64,000 nucleotides of DNA from Primulina eburnea (GCF_022965805.1 NC_133104.1:19577071-19641070), one strand, 5' to 3'; positions 1 through 12,750 are shown, counted from the stretch's first letter. Made by a program: numbers and translations. The notes: a model not told the origin generated them from the letters alone.

Positions 1-1
1 G

Positions 2-1030
2 AGTACCTCGAATCCTCCCATGGATGTGACCCCTACAGCAATGGAGAAATTGCTGAAACGGTTTCAGTCATTTCATCCACCGACTTTGAAAGGAACGGAG
101 AACTCCGTGGAATGTGAAAGTTGGTTGGACGATATTGAATCACTGTTTGACTCTTTGGAGTATACTGAGGAAAAGAGGGTGAAACTGATAATACACCAGT
201 TGCATGACGTTGCTAAACACTGGTGGATCACGACTAGAAGGGCATTGGAACAGAGAGGTATGGCCATTACCTGGAATGTGTTTAAGACTGAATTCTATCT
301 ACGGTTCTTTCCAGTTTCTTATAGGAAGGATAAGGGAGCCGAGTTTGCGAACCTGAAACAAGGCCAGTTTAACATTGAGGATTATGTGGCTAAGTTTTCT
401 AATCTGCTCCGATTTGCCCCTCATGTGGCAGGAAGTGATGAGGCCGTAGCAGACCAGTTCATAAATGGCCTAAATCCTTAAATTTTTACTCTGGTGAATA
501 CTGGGAGGCCCAACAACTTCACTGATGCCCTAAACAGAGCCAAGGGAGCTGAGGCAGGCCTGATGAGGCAGAGAGAGGCTTTGTTTGTGCTTCCAGTACC
601 GGGACAACAACCACCTCCTCGATTTGAAGGTGGCAGCAGCGGTAGTACCGGGAAGAAGGATTTCTTGAAGGCTAGAGGAAAGCAATTCAAGAAATCAGGG
701 ACTACCTCGTCCAGTTCGAGTGGCTCTAGACAGACCGGTCAGAGCCAGAGCTATGCAGGACCATACTGTGGTACTTGTGGAGGGAGACATTCCACAAATC
801 AGTGCCGAGGAGTAGTTGGCAGCTGTCGTATCTGTAAACAGCAGGGACACTTTGCCCGAGTGTGTCCCCAGAGGAGTGTCCAGGGATCACAGGCTGCTGA
901 GTCGTCTGGATCAGCGGCTCAGACAGGGAGACGATCTTCTGCCGTTCATTCCTTTCAGCCAGCACCGTCTACTCTGTCACAGCAGAGGCCAGGAGGGGGC
1001 CAGATCGTGAGCCAGCCTCCGAGACAGTAG
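2..1030 (+). pseudogene. gag: T1 gag (capsid/nucleocapsid), two nonsense codons
   Basis: This encodes the structural Gag protein that forms the cytoplasmic particle. The frame is open from the window edge, so the start codon is upstream; an internal ATG lies at 20. A retrotransposon Gag domain (motif CESWLDDIESLFDSLEY and a downstream WW) is followed by a Ser/Gly-rich stretch and two zinc knuckles at about 766-870: a short C-X2-C-X3-H-X4-C and a canonical C-X2-C-X4-H-X4-C (CRICKQQGHFARVC). TAA at 479-481 splits the capsid and TAG at 1028-1030 cuts the link to protease. The frame is otherwise intact, and gag and pol share one frame, as in T2. The few point stops suggest a fairly recent loss. 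Confidence 0.9.
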
Positions 1031-1823
1031 GCCAGAGTTTTTGCTTTGACCGAGGAGCAGGCACAAGATGCACCTGATGATGTAGTTGCAGGTAACTGTT
1101 TTATTTCTGGTTATCCTGCTTACGTATTGATTGATACTGGTGCATCACATACTTTTATGTCTGAGCGATTTGCTTTAATGCATTCGTTGCCTGTTGAGTC
1201 CTTAGCTACTGTAGTATCTGTCACGTCTCCGTTAGGAACATGTTTGATATCAGTGAAATCTGTGAAACCTTGTATACTGCAGTACGATGGACATACGATT
1301 GAGCTAGACTGTATTGTTATTGGTTTATCTGATTTTGATTGTATTGTCGGCATCGACATGTTGACCAAGTACCGAGCTACAGTCGATTGTTTCCACAAGA
1401 TAGTTCGATTCAGACCTGAGATGGCTGAGGAGTGGAAATTTTATGGTAAGGGTTCTAGAGCTAGAATTCCTTTGATATCTGCAATGAATATGACTCGATT
1501 ATTGCAGAAGGGAGCGGATGGATTCCTGGTATATTCAGTTGATTTACTGAAGACGAGCCCATCATTGGTGGACTTGCCAGTGGTGTGTGAATTTGCTGAT
1601 GTCTTTCCAGACAAGATTCCTGGATTGCCTCCGATTCGAGAGATAGACTTCAGCATTGAATTGATGCCAGGAACCGTTCCTATTTCGAGAGCTCCTTACA
1701 GGATGGCACCGATCGAATTGAAAGAATTGAAAGAACAGTTGGAGGATTTACTGGCCAAGGGATATATCAGACCGAGTGTATCTCCTTGGGGTGCTCCAGT
1801 ACTGTTCGTGAGGAAGAAAGATG
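1031..1823 (+). pseudogene. pol: T1 protease and N-terminal reverse transcriptase
   Basis: This is the aspartic protease and the beginning of RT, in the same frame as gag. The protease active site is LIDTGASHTF at about 1127-1156, and the domain runs to the conserved GIDMLTKYRATVDCFHKIV block near 1350-1400. A linker then leads to the RT start ([20 protein letters not shown], then [11 protein letters not shown]). The frame stops because N1 is inserted at 1823/1824; the next residues ([12 protein letters not shown]) resume at 9964. No internal stop was seen in this part. The domain order fits the plant chromovirus polyprotein. Confidence 0.92.
1819..1823. repeat. Left target-site duplication of N1 (AGATG)
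   Basis: AGATG precedes the N1 LTR start (TGTGGGGACC) and recurs at 9959-9963. Removing N1 plus one copy restores the RT frame, which proves the insertion. Confidence 0.97.
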
Positions 1824-2000
1824 TGTGGGGACCCAGACGCTAATCATCTTCTTAATCATCACTGGGATGTAATTATCTATTCTGATAAACAGGGTCTAAA
1901 AATTCTTCTTTTTAAAATATAAACGCGGAAGGTAATGGCATCTAATAATATACATATCTGTATAAAATACATTTCAGTATTAACATACAATAATCTAATC

Positions 2001-2146
2001 TAAGGTTCAACTACTAAATTCAAGTAATAAAACCCAATCTACTGTAAGTCCGGAATCACCACGCTAACTCGTCTAAGGTTCAACTACTAAATTCAAGTAA
2101 TAAAACCCAATCTACTGTAAGTCCGGAATCACCACGCTAACTCGTC
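2001..2146. repeat. 73-bp tandem duplication inside N1 3' LTR
   Basis: Two units, 2001-2073 and 2074-2146, appear identical by eye. The 5' LTR (from 7914) has one unit. The unit accounts exactly for the length difference between the LTRs (2294 against 2221), so the duplication arose during or after insertion. Confidence 0.95.
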
Positions 2147-3760
2147 TTCTCTCATCGTCATCTCGACCCTGATCCAGCCCCACCTGTTGTCATGCACACA
2201 TACAAAACCAGACAACAGCCGGATAACTCCGGTGAGAATAAATCCCAGTATAAAACATGGTAAACATGTATATACATAAAATAATTCATGAAACATGCTG
2301 TTACGAATAAAATCGAAACATTAGATTTCATAAGCTATGAAATCTAATCACACAACAAGCATGAACTTCAAATCAACCAACCATGCATATAACCAATCTA
2401 AATCATAAAAACATGCTAGCACAATTGGAAGCAATAATGATGGGTCCTATGATCTAGGAACCACATCCATATAAGCATGCAGTCCTAATCAAATCACGTC
2501 TAGACTTGACTCGACTAGAACTCTAGGGATCCCGGTGTGAATAAGACGTCACTACCTACCCTCCAATCGGGGTAATGAACGTCTCATTCCTAGACTTCGG
2601 TCTGAGCTGTATCAACGGCGGCAATAAGAGTAATACCTACTCCTATGCTGAGATACACCGAAACGTCTAGATATTTGACAATGCCTGTCAAAGACTTTCC
2701 TATCTTAACTGCAATGAATAACAATCTGTAAACAAAGCATAATCATATTCATAACTGAATATCACAATTATCTTACCTGCTTGAATACAGATTCTATAAT
2801 CAAAGCATAATCATATAACAATATAAACAATAATCTAGTATGTGATTTTATTGGGAAACTCAAATTAATCTAATTTGAGTTATGTGTCCCGAATATCACA
2901 TGAATTATACCTTTGTCTTCCTGATCTGATGAAGACGACGTCTCGAAGTCGAATCTGTTCATCCCTGATCTGAAACGACAATAACTAATACACTGTATCA
3001 ATATGTAGTTCAAATCACAATCTGTTCTGAACAATACCCAATTCAGTATATAATCTGATCCATATCTGAACAAACCACAATCTGATTCATATCAACAAGA
3101 TCATAATATAACATAAATCAATACTGAATCTGACCAATCTGCGCCAACTGATGTTTAGACGGCATATCATATCATGTCGATAACCCGACAATCTCAACAT
3201 CACAAATAACCTATCAGAACTTGGAGTCAATACCATAATATCATTCTTCTAATTCCAGCATATGAATGTCTAACAACTGCATCTTCAGAAATGCTGAAAT
3301 ATATAATACCGACATACGGTATTATCTCCTCTATCTGACTTCACATAACTACTGAATAACCTATCCAGACCCATAAGAATAATCCTCTATTCATTCTTAA
3401 ATCAAGAATACTACCATTTAGTTTGAAGTCTCAGTCAATATCTTCTAAAATTCATAACAATTGTATAACCAACTTATTCTTAAATCTGTCTTCGATTATA
3501 CAATATCTACGGTAGTATAAACACCATATCTGAATCATATTCAATTCTAACAACATCATAAATTCAAATCTTGTCTAAACGTAATAAAACTTACGTCCTT
3601 GCGTAGCCTGCGTTGATAGGAACCTAGTACCGAAGTCGGATTTCAATTCAGATATACGGTTTGCTCGTAAATTGAATTCTACCCTCAAGAATATAAAATC
3701 TCTCCTCTAAACTCTCGACTTCCAGGCTGAAAGAATGGAGGAGCAGCGAGTTTTGCACAC

Positions 3761-3981
3761 ATATATATATCCATCTCGCATGCATGGCAAGTGGCATACT
3801 TCTTCACGCAGCACGTTGCTCGCTAGGGCGGTCAAAACCTGCTCGCTAGGGCGAAGCACTCTCGGCCCTCACAATTCTACATGCGCGCTCGGGCGGACAA
3901 AAAGTGCCGCCCGGGCGAAGGACTCTCGGCTTTCTACCATTAAACCCTCTCGCTCGGGCGGTCATAAACTCCCGCCCGGGC
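3761..3981 (-). promoter_or_regulatory. N1 3' LTR promoter: TATA box and paired GC-rich palindromes
   Basis: The AT run 3761-3770 is the likely TATA box, read on the - strand. Beginning about 51 bp upstream lie six 8-bp palindrome-like cores (GCTAGGGC, GCTCGGGC or GCCCGGGC) starting at 3822, 3845, 3887, 3909, 3952 and 3974. They form three pairs spaced 22-23 bp, and the pairs repeat every 65 bp. The 5' LTR has the same array at about 9662-9822 with TATA at 9602-9611. The promoter role is inferred from position. Confidence 0.7.
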
Positions 3982-4117
3982 GAATGACATTCGGCCCAAA
4001 TCTTGTGTCCCTCATAATTTTTTCCAATTTGATCTCGAACTGGCCCGGCTATAATTACATCAAGTCATAATCAACAAATCATCTCAGATTACGTTAATTA
4101 AATTCTCGGGCATTACA

Positions 4118-4155
4118 TTTCTCCCCCTCTTAGATCTGAGTTCGTCCTCGAACTC
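4118..4155 (-). other. N1 polypurine tract and adjoining hairpin
   Basis: The reverse complement of 4118-4131 is AAGAGGGGGAGAAA, directly against the 3' LTR: the primer for plus-strand DNA synthesis. Next to it, 4138-4155 is an inverted repeat with 7-bp arms (GAGTTCG and CGAACTC) and a 4-base loop (AGGA on the sense strand). The same hairpin is present before every other Ty3 3' LTR here. Confidence 0.85.
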
Positions 4156-6442
4156 ACCAATCATCAAACCAAATCTGTCAGAAGAAATATATGACAGAGT
4201 TTAACATCCAAACTCATTTCACTAGCCGAATCAATCCCATATTACTGGCTATATAACACCTGTATACGCCAATTGCAATTTATAACAAAGCAATACCACC
4301 TGTAGTTGCTATTCCATCTTCGGCTCCCAATACCAATCGTCATCATCCGACATTGGTTTCTTACATCTATTCAATCTAATCTAGCTGGATAGTTATGGTC
4401 ATACCGTAAGTCATACCCTGACAACCATTCATAACAGCTAGTACTAACATCTAGTACTAAAGTTCTACCCATATCCGCCAATATCTGGTTACTACACGCT
4501 GACTACCTGTCAATCTGTAACAACTCTGCAAGGGAGAACACATGATATTTCCGTCACAAGTACCGCTCCATCCAAATCACAATCTGATATCATCTAATGC
4601 AGCATTCTAGTAAATCTGACAATTCCTTTGACATTGATCTATGTCATCTGGTTCTGTTTGTACGTAATCTGGTACAAACTGATAGATATAGATTGAATAT
4701 TCTGTCAATCATAATCATATCATACATAAGCTGTAGAATTGACGGTACTTTTATCCCGAAAGCCATACTCACATTTTCTTATTCAGAAATATACTAAATC
4801 GGTAATCATCTTCTGATTCATATCTTTCTGGCTTCTTTTGTTCTCAATTCAAACATATCAGTACCATTTCTACCAATCTTACAACATAATTTGCTGTCCC
4901 AACTGATCTCATCTATCTATGCCACATTATCTGTTCGAATATCTTACATTCTGAAATAGCTGATTGAAACCTGAATCCACCCCAGTGCAGTTCTGACACT
5001 ACCTGTGACGTCAGATTCGAACTAATGCTGTACAAGATCAGTTAATAACATAAAAGAACGAAGAAATACCTACCTGGTATTCGGCTCTGACTATCAATAC
5101 CAAAAGCTGTAAACAATTCTGATAACACACGATAACCAAACCCATATAAAATGCAAATTCATATAGCTGTTAAATTGATCTGATCACAAAATACAGGTCT
5201 GAAAATTCGGATCACTGTTCGGGACTACTGTATTTTCCAAAAACAACTCTGATGCAATTGGAACTGCATAGTATCACACAGTGAATAATAATTACAATAA
5301 CACCAAATCAAACTCAGAATATAAATATCCTATGCTGATCTAGTGAGTTTAAGAAAACTCATAACATAATAGATTCTGGCTGGCTGACCAATCTTCATAC
5401 TGTCCAGATCAACTGCTATATTTCATCTGCAAATAGAATATACTCCCAACCAATATAAGATGTCTCAAATACTGATTTAGAATCATAACAATACTCAGCA
5501 GATGTAAAGTAATACAAGAAAAAGATAATCAGAATAAGATAATCTGTCCAAATCAGATAAGGAAGTTCTGACATATCTGACATTCTGCTAATTCTGGCAT
5601 TCCTGATACCACATAGTCTGAATATAAACCTGTATCAATAACTGCATTCGGATCCATACCTGACCCATTGCTGTATACAATAATCACAGTTCTCGGAATA
5701 TTTAACCCAGTCTTCAAATATTCAATATAAACAATCAGATGCTATGGATATATCCCGGAATCATAGATATAACAAGCATAATTCTTCAAAATACCCCTTA
5801 ACACATAATCTGTCAATTTAGAAACCAACTAAAATGTCTTCCAGAGAAATACACAATCAACTGGATTCCTTAGCCCATACTTTAATCTGTCACTTCTTCC
5901 TGTTCATTCTGATATAAAACACATCTGACAACCTATCTAGGCCAACACCAGTCAACTATTGGATTACTAGCCCATGTGTTACTGCTAGACTCGATTTCAG
6001 TGGATCTACTGAATACATAAGGATACTATCTATTCCTTTTTGTACTAATCGAGTCCAGAACATTACAATGATCTAAGGAATTCTAGATCTAGAATCCTCA
6101 TTTATCAACTATTTCCAGAACACATGCTACAATATTTCTGTACTTGTTTAGCAGTACATATCCATACTGAGATCGAAATCATATAACACCAGTACATCAT
6201 ATCTAGCCCAATCCCGGTTTCATTCTACTGTAGTATATAACATGTCACAGAAATCTCTGATATCAACATATTCTTCCAAACAGTAAGGAAATCAATACTA
6301 CAGCACAAACAGACCCCATAAATATAGCATATCATCATGCTACTCAATCACAGATACTCATGGCGAATGCATTAGTATATATCAATACATCTGCAGTATA
6401 ATCATAAAGAATAGTACCTGTGGTAGTTTCTGGGTTTGTTTC
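4156..6442 (-). pseudogene. N1 decayed pol region
   Basis: No long frame survives on either strand. The matching region of N3 (49148-51436) and the related N2 region align colinearly with the protease, linker and integrase of T1, so this is a relic of pol rather than foreign filler. N1 and N3 share the same decay, so the damage came before their dispersal. No promoter or RNA gene is evident. Confidence 0.72.
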
Positions 6443-7303
6443 TCACGCATTGCCACCCGATGGTCCTGCTCCCCAAAATCTTTGGGAACCCTTCTGAGGA
6501 CACACTCTAGCAAAATGCCCATGTTGTCCGCAGACATTGCATCTACCAGTCACTCCCTGGCATTGTTTGGTGGGATGTCTCCCTCCACACCTAGCGCAAT
6601 AAACTCCAGTATAACTCGGACTGGAACCACTGGAACTGGAGGAACCACTGCCTAACTTCTTGAACTGTTTCTTCCGAGCTTTCAGCAAATCTTGCTTTCC
6701 ACTCGTGCTGCCACGTTCGAATCTCGAAGGGACTTGTGGTGTCTGGGGTTGCTTCACACACAACCTTGCTAATTGCCGAATCAGACTCTCTTCTGCTCTC
6801 TTTGCTTTACTCAAAACATCAGCAAAGTGATAGGGTCGCTGTAGATTCATGAATGCAACTATCTCCGAATTCAATCCTCTAATGAATTGATTCACTACAG
6901 CTTCATCATCCCTAGCCATATGAGGAGCAAAACGCAACAGAGTAGAAAATTTAGCAGCATAATCATCAATATTCAATTGACCTTGACTTAAATTCTCAAA
7001 TTCTGCTTTCTTGTCTTCTCGGTACGAGGCGGAGAAAAACCTTTGATAGAATTCAGTCTTGAAGACTTCCCACGTGATCACGGTACCCCGTAGTGCTAAT
7101 ACTCTTTTGATTGTAATCCACCAACTTCTGGCAACCTCTTGTAATTGGTGAAATACCAATTTAACTCTTTGGTCATCTGTACAATCCAGTAGATCAAACA
7201 ATATCTCTATGTCCTCAACCCAGTGCTGACACGTTTCAGCCGTCTCTGTACCATTCAGAATCGGCGGCTCAAATAACTGAAATTCTGCCAACTTAGTTTC
7301 CAT
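6443..7303 (-). CDS. gag: N1 Gag protein
   Basis: This is an intact Gag frame of about 287 codons from the ATG at 7301-7303; an in-frame GTG lies at 7316-7318. Order: capsid-type Gag domain (CQHWVEDIEILFDLLDCTDD, SWW, VFKTEFYQRFF), a linker with a basic stretch (KQDLLKARKKQFKKLGSG) and a Ser run, then two zinc knuckles, CARCGGRHPTKQC and CNVCGQHGHFARVC. The start codon used by T2 (MPPRR) is replaced here, so initiation probably moved to an internal Met. Intact gag over decayed pol suggests the protein, or its RNA, still matters for mobilisation. N3 Gag differs at only a few residues. Confidence 0.85.
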   Translation of the reverse strand: METKLAEFQLFEPPILNGTETAETCQHWVEDIEILFDLLDCTDDQRVKLVFHQLQEVARSWWITIKRVLALRGTVITWEVFKTEFYQRFFSASYREDKKAEFENLSQGQLNIDDYAAKFSTLLRFAPHMARDDEAVVNQFIRGLNSEIVAFMNLQRPYHFADVLSKAKRAEESLIRQLARLCVKQPQTPQVPSRFERGSTSGKQDLLKARKKQFKKLGSGSSSSSGSSPSYTGVYCARCGGRHPTKQCQGVTGRCNVCGQHGHFARVCPQKGSQRFWGAGPSGGNA

Positions 7304-7737
7304 CGGAGTCGCTGACACATCTATCTGCGGTTCTGGTATGTATGGCGGATCATACGAAGTACTGCCTGTTTCCTCAATCCTTCTGGGAGGTACATCTGAT
7401 TACCACACACATTAGTAACCCAATAATACAATGCTGTGCCAATCCTTTCTGATCATGATCATCTTACTGCTGATCATGAATCCGATCTGATTCATACTCA
7501 AGAATATATAATACCAATTTAAATCAAATAGTCAGGTAGCCATGTATCTTAAAGCAGTAACACATAGTCTCATGCTAGCACACAATGTCAATCAACATTA
7601 GAATCAATCTCATGCTAGCACACACATGCAAGGAAAGAAAGAAAATTCATCTACCCCGCTCAATCTTTTCTATCTCTAGAAGATCTATCGCTAAAGATTC
7701 TATAGCTAAAGGAACTATCGGCTCTGATACCACCTGT
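7304..7737 (-). other. N1 leader with primer-binding site (7721-7732)
   Basis: On the - strand the 5' LTR is followed by a 5-base spacer, then TGGTATCAGAGC (7721-7732), complementary to the 3' end of initiator tRNA-Met. The rest of the leader up to gag is non-coding. Confidence 0.88.
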
Positions 7738-9958
7738 TGTGGGGACCCGGACGCTAATCATCTTCTTAATCATCACTGGGATGTAATTATCTATTCTGAT
7801 AAACAGGGTCTAAAAATTCTTCTTTTTAAAATATAAACGCGGAAGGTAATGGCATCTAATAATATACATATCTGTATAAAATACATTTCAGTATTAACAT
7901 ACAATAATCTAATCTAAGGTTCAACTACTAAATTCAAGTAATAAAACCCAATCTACTGTAAGTCCGGAATCACCACGCTAACTCGTCTTCTCTCATCGTC
8001 ATCTCGACCCTGATCCAGCCCCACCTGTTGTCATGAACACATACAAAACCAGACAACAGCCGGATAACTCCGGTGAGAATAAATCCCAGTATAAAACTTG
8101 GTAAACATGTATATACATAAAATAATTCATGAAACATGCTGTTACGAATAAAATCGAAACATTAGATTTCATAAGCTATGAAATCTAATCACACAACAAG
8201 CATGAACTTCAAATCAACCAACCATGCATATAACCAATCTAAATCATAAAAACATGCTAGCACAATTGGAAGCAATAATGATGGGTCCTATGATCTAGGA
8301 ACCACATCCATATAAGCATGCAGTCCTAATCAAATCACGTCTAGACTTGACTCGACTAGAACTCTAGGGATCCCGGTGTGAATAAGACGTCACTACCTAC
8401 CCTCCAATCGGGGTAATGAACGTCTCATTCCTAGACTTCGGTCTGAGCTGTATCAACGGCGGCAATAAGAGTAATACCTACTCCTATGCTGAGATACATC
8501 GAAACGTCTAGATATTTGACAATGCCTGTCAAAGACTTTCCTATCTTAACTGCAATGAATAACAATCTGTAAACAAAGCATAATCATATTCATAACTGAA
8601 TATCACAATTATCTTACCTGCTTGAATACAGATTCTATAATCAAAGCATAATCAGATAACAATATAAACAATAATCTAGTATGTGATTTTATTGGGAAAC
8701 TCAAATTAATCTAATTTGAGTTATGCGTCCCGAATATCACATGAATTATACCTTTGTCTTCCTGATCTGATGAAGACGACGTCTCGAAGTCGAATCTGTT
8801 CATCCCTGATCTGAAACGACAATAACAAATACACTGTATCAATATGTAGTTCAAATCACAATCTGTTCTGAACAATACCCAATTCAGTATATAATCTGAT
8901 CCATATCTGAACAAACCACAATCTGATTCATATCAACAAGATCATAATATAACATAAATCAATACTGAATCTGACCAATCTGCGCCAACTGATGTTTAGA
9001 CGGCATATCATATCATGTCGATAACCCGACAATCTCAACATCACAAATAACCTATCAGAACTTGGAGTCAATACCATAATATCATTCTTCTAATTCCAGC
9101 ATATGAATGTCTAACAACTGCATCTTCAGAAATGCTGAAATACATAATACCGACATACGGTATTATCTCCTCTATCTGACTTCACATAACTACTGAATAA
9201 CCTATCCAGACCCATAAGAATAATCCTCTATTCATTCTTAAATCAAGAATACTACCATTTAGTTTGAAGTCTCAGTCAATATCTTCTAAAATTCATAACA
9301 ATTGTATAACCAACTTATTCTTAAATCTGTCTTCGATTATACAATATCTACGGTAGTATAAACACCATATCTGAATCATATTCAATTCTAACAACATCAT
9401 AAATTCAAATCTTGTCTAAACGTAATAACACTTACGTCCTTGCGTAGCCTGCGTTGATAGGAACCCAGTACCGAAGTCGGATTTCAATTCAGATATACGG
9501 TTTGCTCGTAAATTGAATTCTACCCTCAAGAATATAAAATCTCTCCTCTAAACTCTCGACTTCCAGGCTGAAAGAATGGAGGAGCAGCGAGTTTTGCACA
9601 CATATATATATCCATCTCGCATGCATGGCAAGTGGCATACTTCTTCACGCAGCACGTTGCTCGCTAGGGCGGTCAAAACCTGCTCGCTAGGGCGAAGCAC
9701 TCTCGGCCCTCACAATTCTACATGCGCGCTCGGGCGGACAAAAAGTGCCGCCCGGGCGAAGGACTCTCGGCTTTCTACCATTAAACCCTCTCGCTCGGGC
9801 GGTCATAAACTCCCGCCCGGGCGAATGACATTCGGCCCAAATCTTGTGTCCCTCATAATTTTTTCCAATTTGATCTCGAACTGGCCCGGCTATAATTACA
9901 TCAAGTCATAATCAACAAATCATCTCAGATTACGTTAATTAAATTCTCGGGCATTACA
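7738..9958 (-). repeat. N1 5' LTR (2221 bp)
   Basis: It runs from TGTGGGGACC to CATTACA and is bounded on the right by TSD AGATG (9959-9963). It carries one copy of the 73-bp unit duplicated in the partner. Read on the - strand it holds the palindrome array (about 9662-9822), TATA (9602-9611) and the long structured leader. Confidence 0.95.
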
Positions 9959-9963
9959 AGATG
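9959..9963. repeat. Right target-site duplication of N1 (AGATG)
   Basis: Second copy of AGATG, directly after the terminal CA of N1. T1 RT coding resumes in frame from here. Confidence 0.97.
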
Positions 9964-10601
9964 GGTCGATGAGACTTTGTATCGACTACCGACAACTGAA
10001 CAAGGCAACGGTAAAGAATAAATATCCATTGCCTCGTATTGATGATATGTTTGATCAGTTGCAAGGTTCATCGGTGTATTCTAAGATCGACTTGAGATCT
10101 GGATACCATCAACTGAGAGTCAGGGATTCTAATATCTCAAAGACAACATTCAGAACCAGGTATGGACATTATGAATTTATTGTCATGCCATTTGGTTTGA
10201 CGAATGCCCCGGCGGTATTTATGGGATTGATGAACCGTGTATTTTAGAAATACTTGGATGATTTTGTTATCATATTCATTGATGATATACTGATTTATTC
10301 AAAGAATATGATTGAGCATGCAAATCATCTGAGGACTGTATTGAGAATTTTGAGGGCTGAGAAACTGTATGCTAAATTGTCGAAATGCGAGTTTTGGCTG
10401 AAACAGGTTGTGTTTTTGGGTCACATTATATCGGGAGACGGTATATCAGTTGATCCTAGTAAGGTTGAAGCCGTGATGAGTTGGCCGAGACCTATATCTG
10501 TACCAGAAATTCGCAGTTTTATGGGTTTGGCAGGATATTATCGACGATTTATTAAAGATTTCTCGAGTATTGCCAAACCGATTACGCAGTTAACTCAGAA
10601 G
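9964..10601 (+). pseudogene. pol: T1 reverse transcriptase, central part, one nonsense codon
   Basis: This continues the RT cut by N1. It carries [20 protein letters not shown], the palm block [15 protein letters not shown] (first catalytic Asp), the block [15 protein letters not shown], and the catalytic FIDDIL box at about 10274-10291. It then runs through the thumb and connection ([17 protein letters not shown]) to ITQLTQK, where K1 interrupts. A TAG at 10245-10247 lies just before the FIDD box. The copy is therefore dead, although every catalytic motif is present. Confidence 0.93.
10597..10601. repeat. Left target-site duplication of K1 (AGAAG)
   Basis: AGAAG precedes the K1 LTR start (TGAAAGCGG) and recurs at 19963-19967. 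Removing K1 plus one copy rejoins T1 coding (QKNAPFVW). Confidence 0.97.
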
Positions 10602-12750
10602 TGAAAGCGGACCGGTTACGGTGGCCGGAAACGCAACGGAAGCATAAAAATCAAATTTTAAGGGAAAATTTCGGCCATCATTAGAAGTTGTGCAATATTT
10701 ACAAAAATCTCAAAAACATACATAGGATGTTAAGAAAGTATTACCTATCAACTTTAAAAGTTGATTGTGGCTCCAACTTTGTTGTCAAACAACAAAGCTC
10801 CTCAAGGCATGAAGATCTACAAGCTCCTCCTCCAAATCCTTGAATCTTTCCTTCAAATTAGGCCCACCACCAACTAGGTAGATCCCCTCACAATTTGCAC
10901 TAGAAAAATGTGAGGATTTTTCAAAGAGAAGTGTGTGTTTTCTCCAACAAATTGAAGAACACAAAAGAAGAGAAAAAATGGAGAGAATAGGAAGGGAGGT
11001 TTCGGCCATGTGTGTGTAGAATGAGGGAGGAGAATCTAGTCTTGGGGTTGCAAAAAGTTGATACAAAAAGTTGCATGCCAACCATTATTTTAATCAAAAG
11101 TATTCCCCAACTCTTCACCTCCCATGCATGCATATAATATAGTTTTTAATCAAATTAAAAACTTTGGACTAAATTTAATTATCTCAAACACATTTGAGAC
11201 TAATTAAACATTACTTGAATTTACCCAAGTCCCACTAGTTAAATAATTATTTTAATTGAGCTCTACAAGACTCAATATTATTTAATTAATCCAACACTTG
11301 AATTAATTTAATTATTTGGGCTCTACTAGGCCCACTAGTGTTTAATTAATTCAACACTTGAATTAATTTAATTTAGTCCATAATAATGTTTATGAAAATC
11401 ACAATTTTCAAAAACATTAGTCACTTGGCCAAATTTTAATCTAGGAACACTTCCATAAATTAAAATTTATATTTCTCTCATAGAAGTCATACTTCTATTT
11501 TTCTTTGCACTTATAAACTCATTTATAAGTCGTTCAACACATTGAACTATTTTCTCCTTTATAGAAGTCATACTTCTAAGTTTCCTTACGCTTATAAACT
11601 CCTTTATAAGCCGTTCAACACATTGAACTATTTTTACTTCTCATCGGGATTTACAAAGCTAGTACTTGTGTGGCCCTCAATGGTTCATTGATACAACTAG
11701 CCGTGGGTTCACATCTCCATGTGATTCGGACTAAACATGTCCTTATTCGAGCATACCCCAATTGCTCCATTCTTACTTATCAACTCCTTGATAGTAAGAA
11801 CGTCAGAACTCAAGTCTGATAGTACCCAACCAATCACGTTAAACGCCTAGCAGCATCGCTTACGTGATTCCCTAGGTATCACATGATAGTGCCTGCAAGA
11901 ACCATTCAATTATGGTTAGCGTACAGTACGGTCCCTTCAACTCATATATCCCGATCGATTCGACAACCATTGGTTTATCGAGAGTTGTCAATGAATCGAT
12001 ACTATGTGTCATGTCGTAGTTGCATCGATGGTGCAATCTATGAAACCCCTTTCATAATTACAACCATACTCTGGCCAGAGATTTCGATCTACATACACAT
12101 GATAACACATAGGATATCCATACCCGAAGGTAAGCGGTGAATCCCCGACTACAATGCATCGACTCCTATGTGTTTCGACAGAACACCCAACCTTGCCACC
12201 TAATGACCCCATGAGAGTCGGTAAACAAGTCAAAGTGTAATTCTAGCACATAGAGTCTCAATGTTGTCCCGGGTCATAAGGACTAATTCTGTACAACCAT
12301 AAACCAGGACTTTTCCACTCGATAAGTGAGAACCACTTGGAAAGTCCTTTTATGGAGGGTTGTTCAGTGCACTCTACAAGGAGCACCTATCTGCATGTTC
12401 GGACATCATAATGTCCCCTACCAATGAAACATGGTACTCACATCGCAGATACTAGTCTCTAACTCGAGCGGCCTATATCCTTCTTAGTGGCGGCTGAATC
12501 GACTAGGAACCGTTTTTAGAATATACAGTATTACAAATATGAGTTTCATGATACTCATCATATGAGCATCTCATATTCTTTCTACTATTTGTATATTCAA
12601 GGGCTTTATCTATGCAGCTAGCATGGGTATACAGATAAAGATTTGCCAAAGTAATAATTTCAAATATTATTAAAATAAAGACTGCTTATACATAGAGTTT
12701 CATTGTGAACACTCGGCCAACACTTGGCTCGACGGGCACCTACTCTAACA
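10602..12750 (-). repeat. K1 3' LTR (2149 bp)
   Basis: TG...CA ends: TGAAAGCGG at the left and CTCTAACA at the right. The adjoining CTCTAGTGCAAGTGGGAGAT (sense strand, 12751-12770) is the polypurine-rich primer site beside the 3' LTR. Open frames inside, such as 11883-12140, recur in every copy of this LTR but have no recognisable domain. Confidence 0.96.

Larger units (their letters stand above)
1824..4117 (-). repeat. N1 3' LTR (2294 bp)
   Basis: It begins TGTGGGGACC and ends ...CATTACA on the + strand, and matches 7738-9958. It is 73 bp longer than its partner because of one tandem duplication. On the - strand it reads U3 (palindrome array near 3822-3981, TATA 3761-3770), then the long R/U5 leader with the conserved hairpins. 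The small open frames inside are not genes. Confidence 0.95.
1824..9958 (-). mobile_element. N1: gag-only non-autonomous Ty3/Gypsy element
   Basis: N1 is a complete element in reverse orientation, with LTRs at 1824-4117 (3') and 7738-9958 (5'), a primer-binding site at 7721-7732, gag at 6443-7303, a decayed pol region, a polypurine tract at 4118-4131 and TSD AGATG. LTR ends are TG...CA. By eye about ten point differences separate the LTRs, plus a 73-bp duplication in the 3' copy, so the insertion is fairly young. N3 is a close relative with almost the same Gag. The layout (LTRs, gag, no usable pol) resembles elements described as TR-GAG or LARD. Confidence 0.94.

Noticed and set aside
3735..4070. 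111-codon frame repeated at 9576-9911, with similar frames at 45643-45963 and 51522-51842
   Set aside because: It is antisense to the U3 palindrome array of N1/N3 and open because of GC-rich repeats; its recurrence only reflects LTR copies.
11883..12140. 85-codon frame present in three copies (also 19095 and 57246) and almost unchanged
   Set aside because: It lies inside the Copia LTR, has no recognisable domain and is conserved only as much as the LTR itself.
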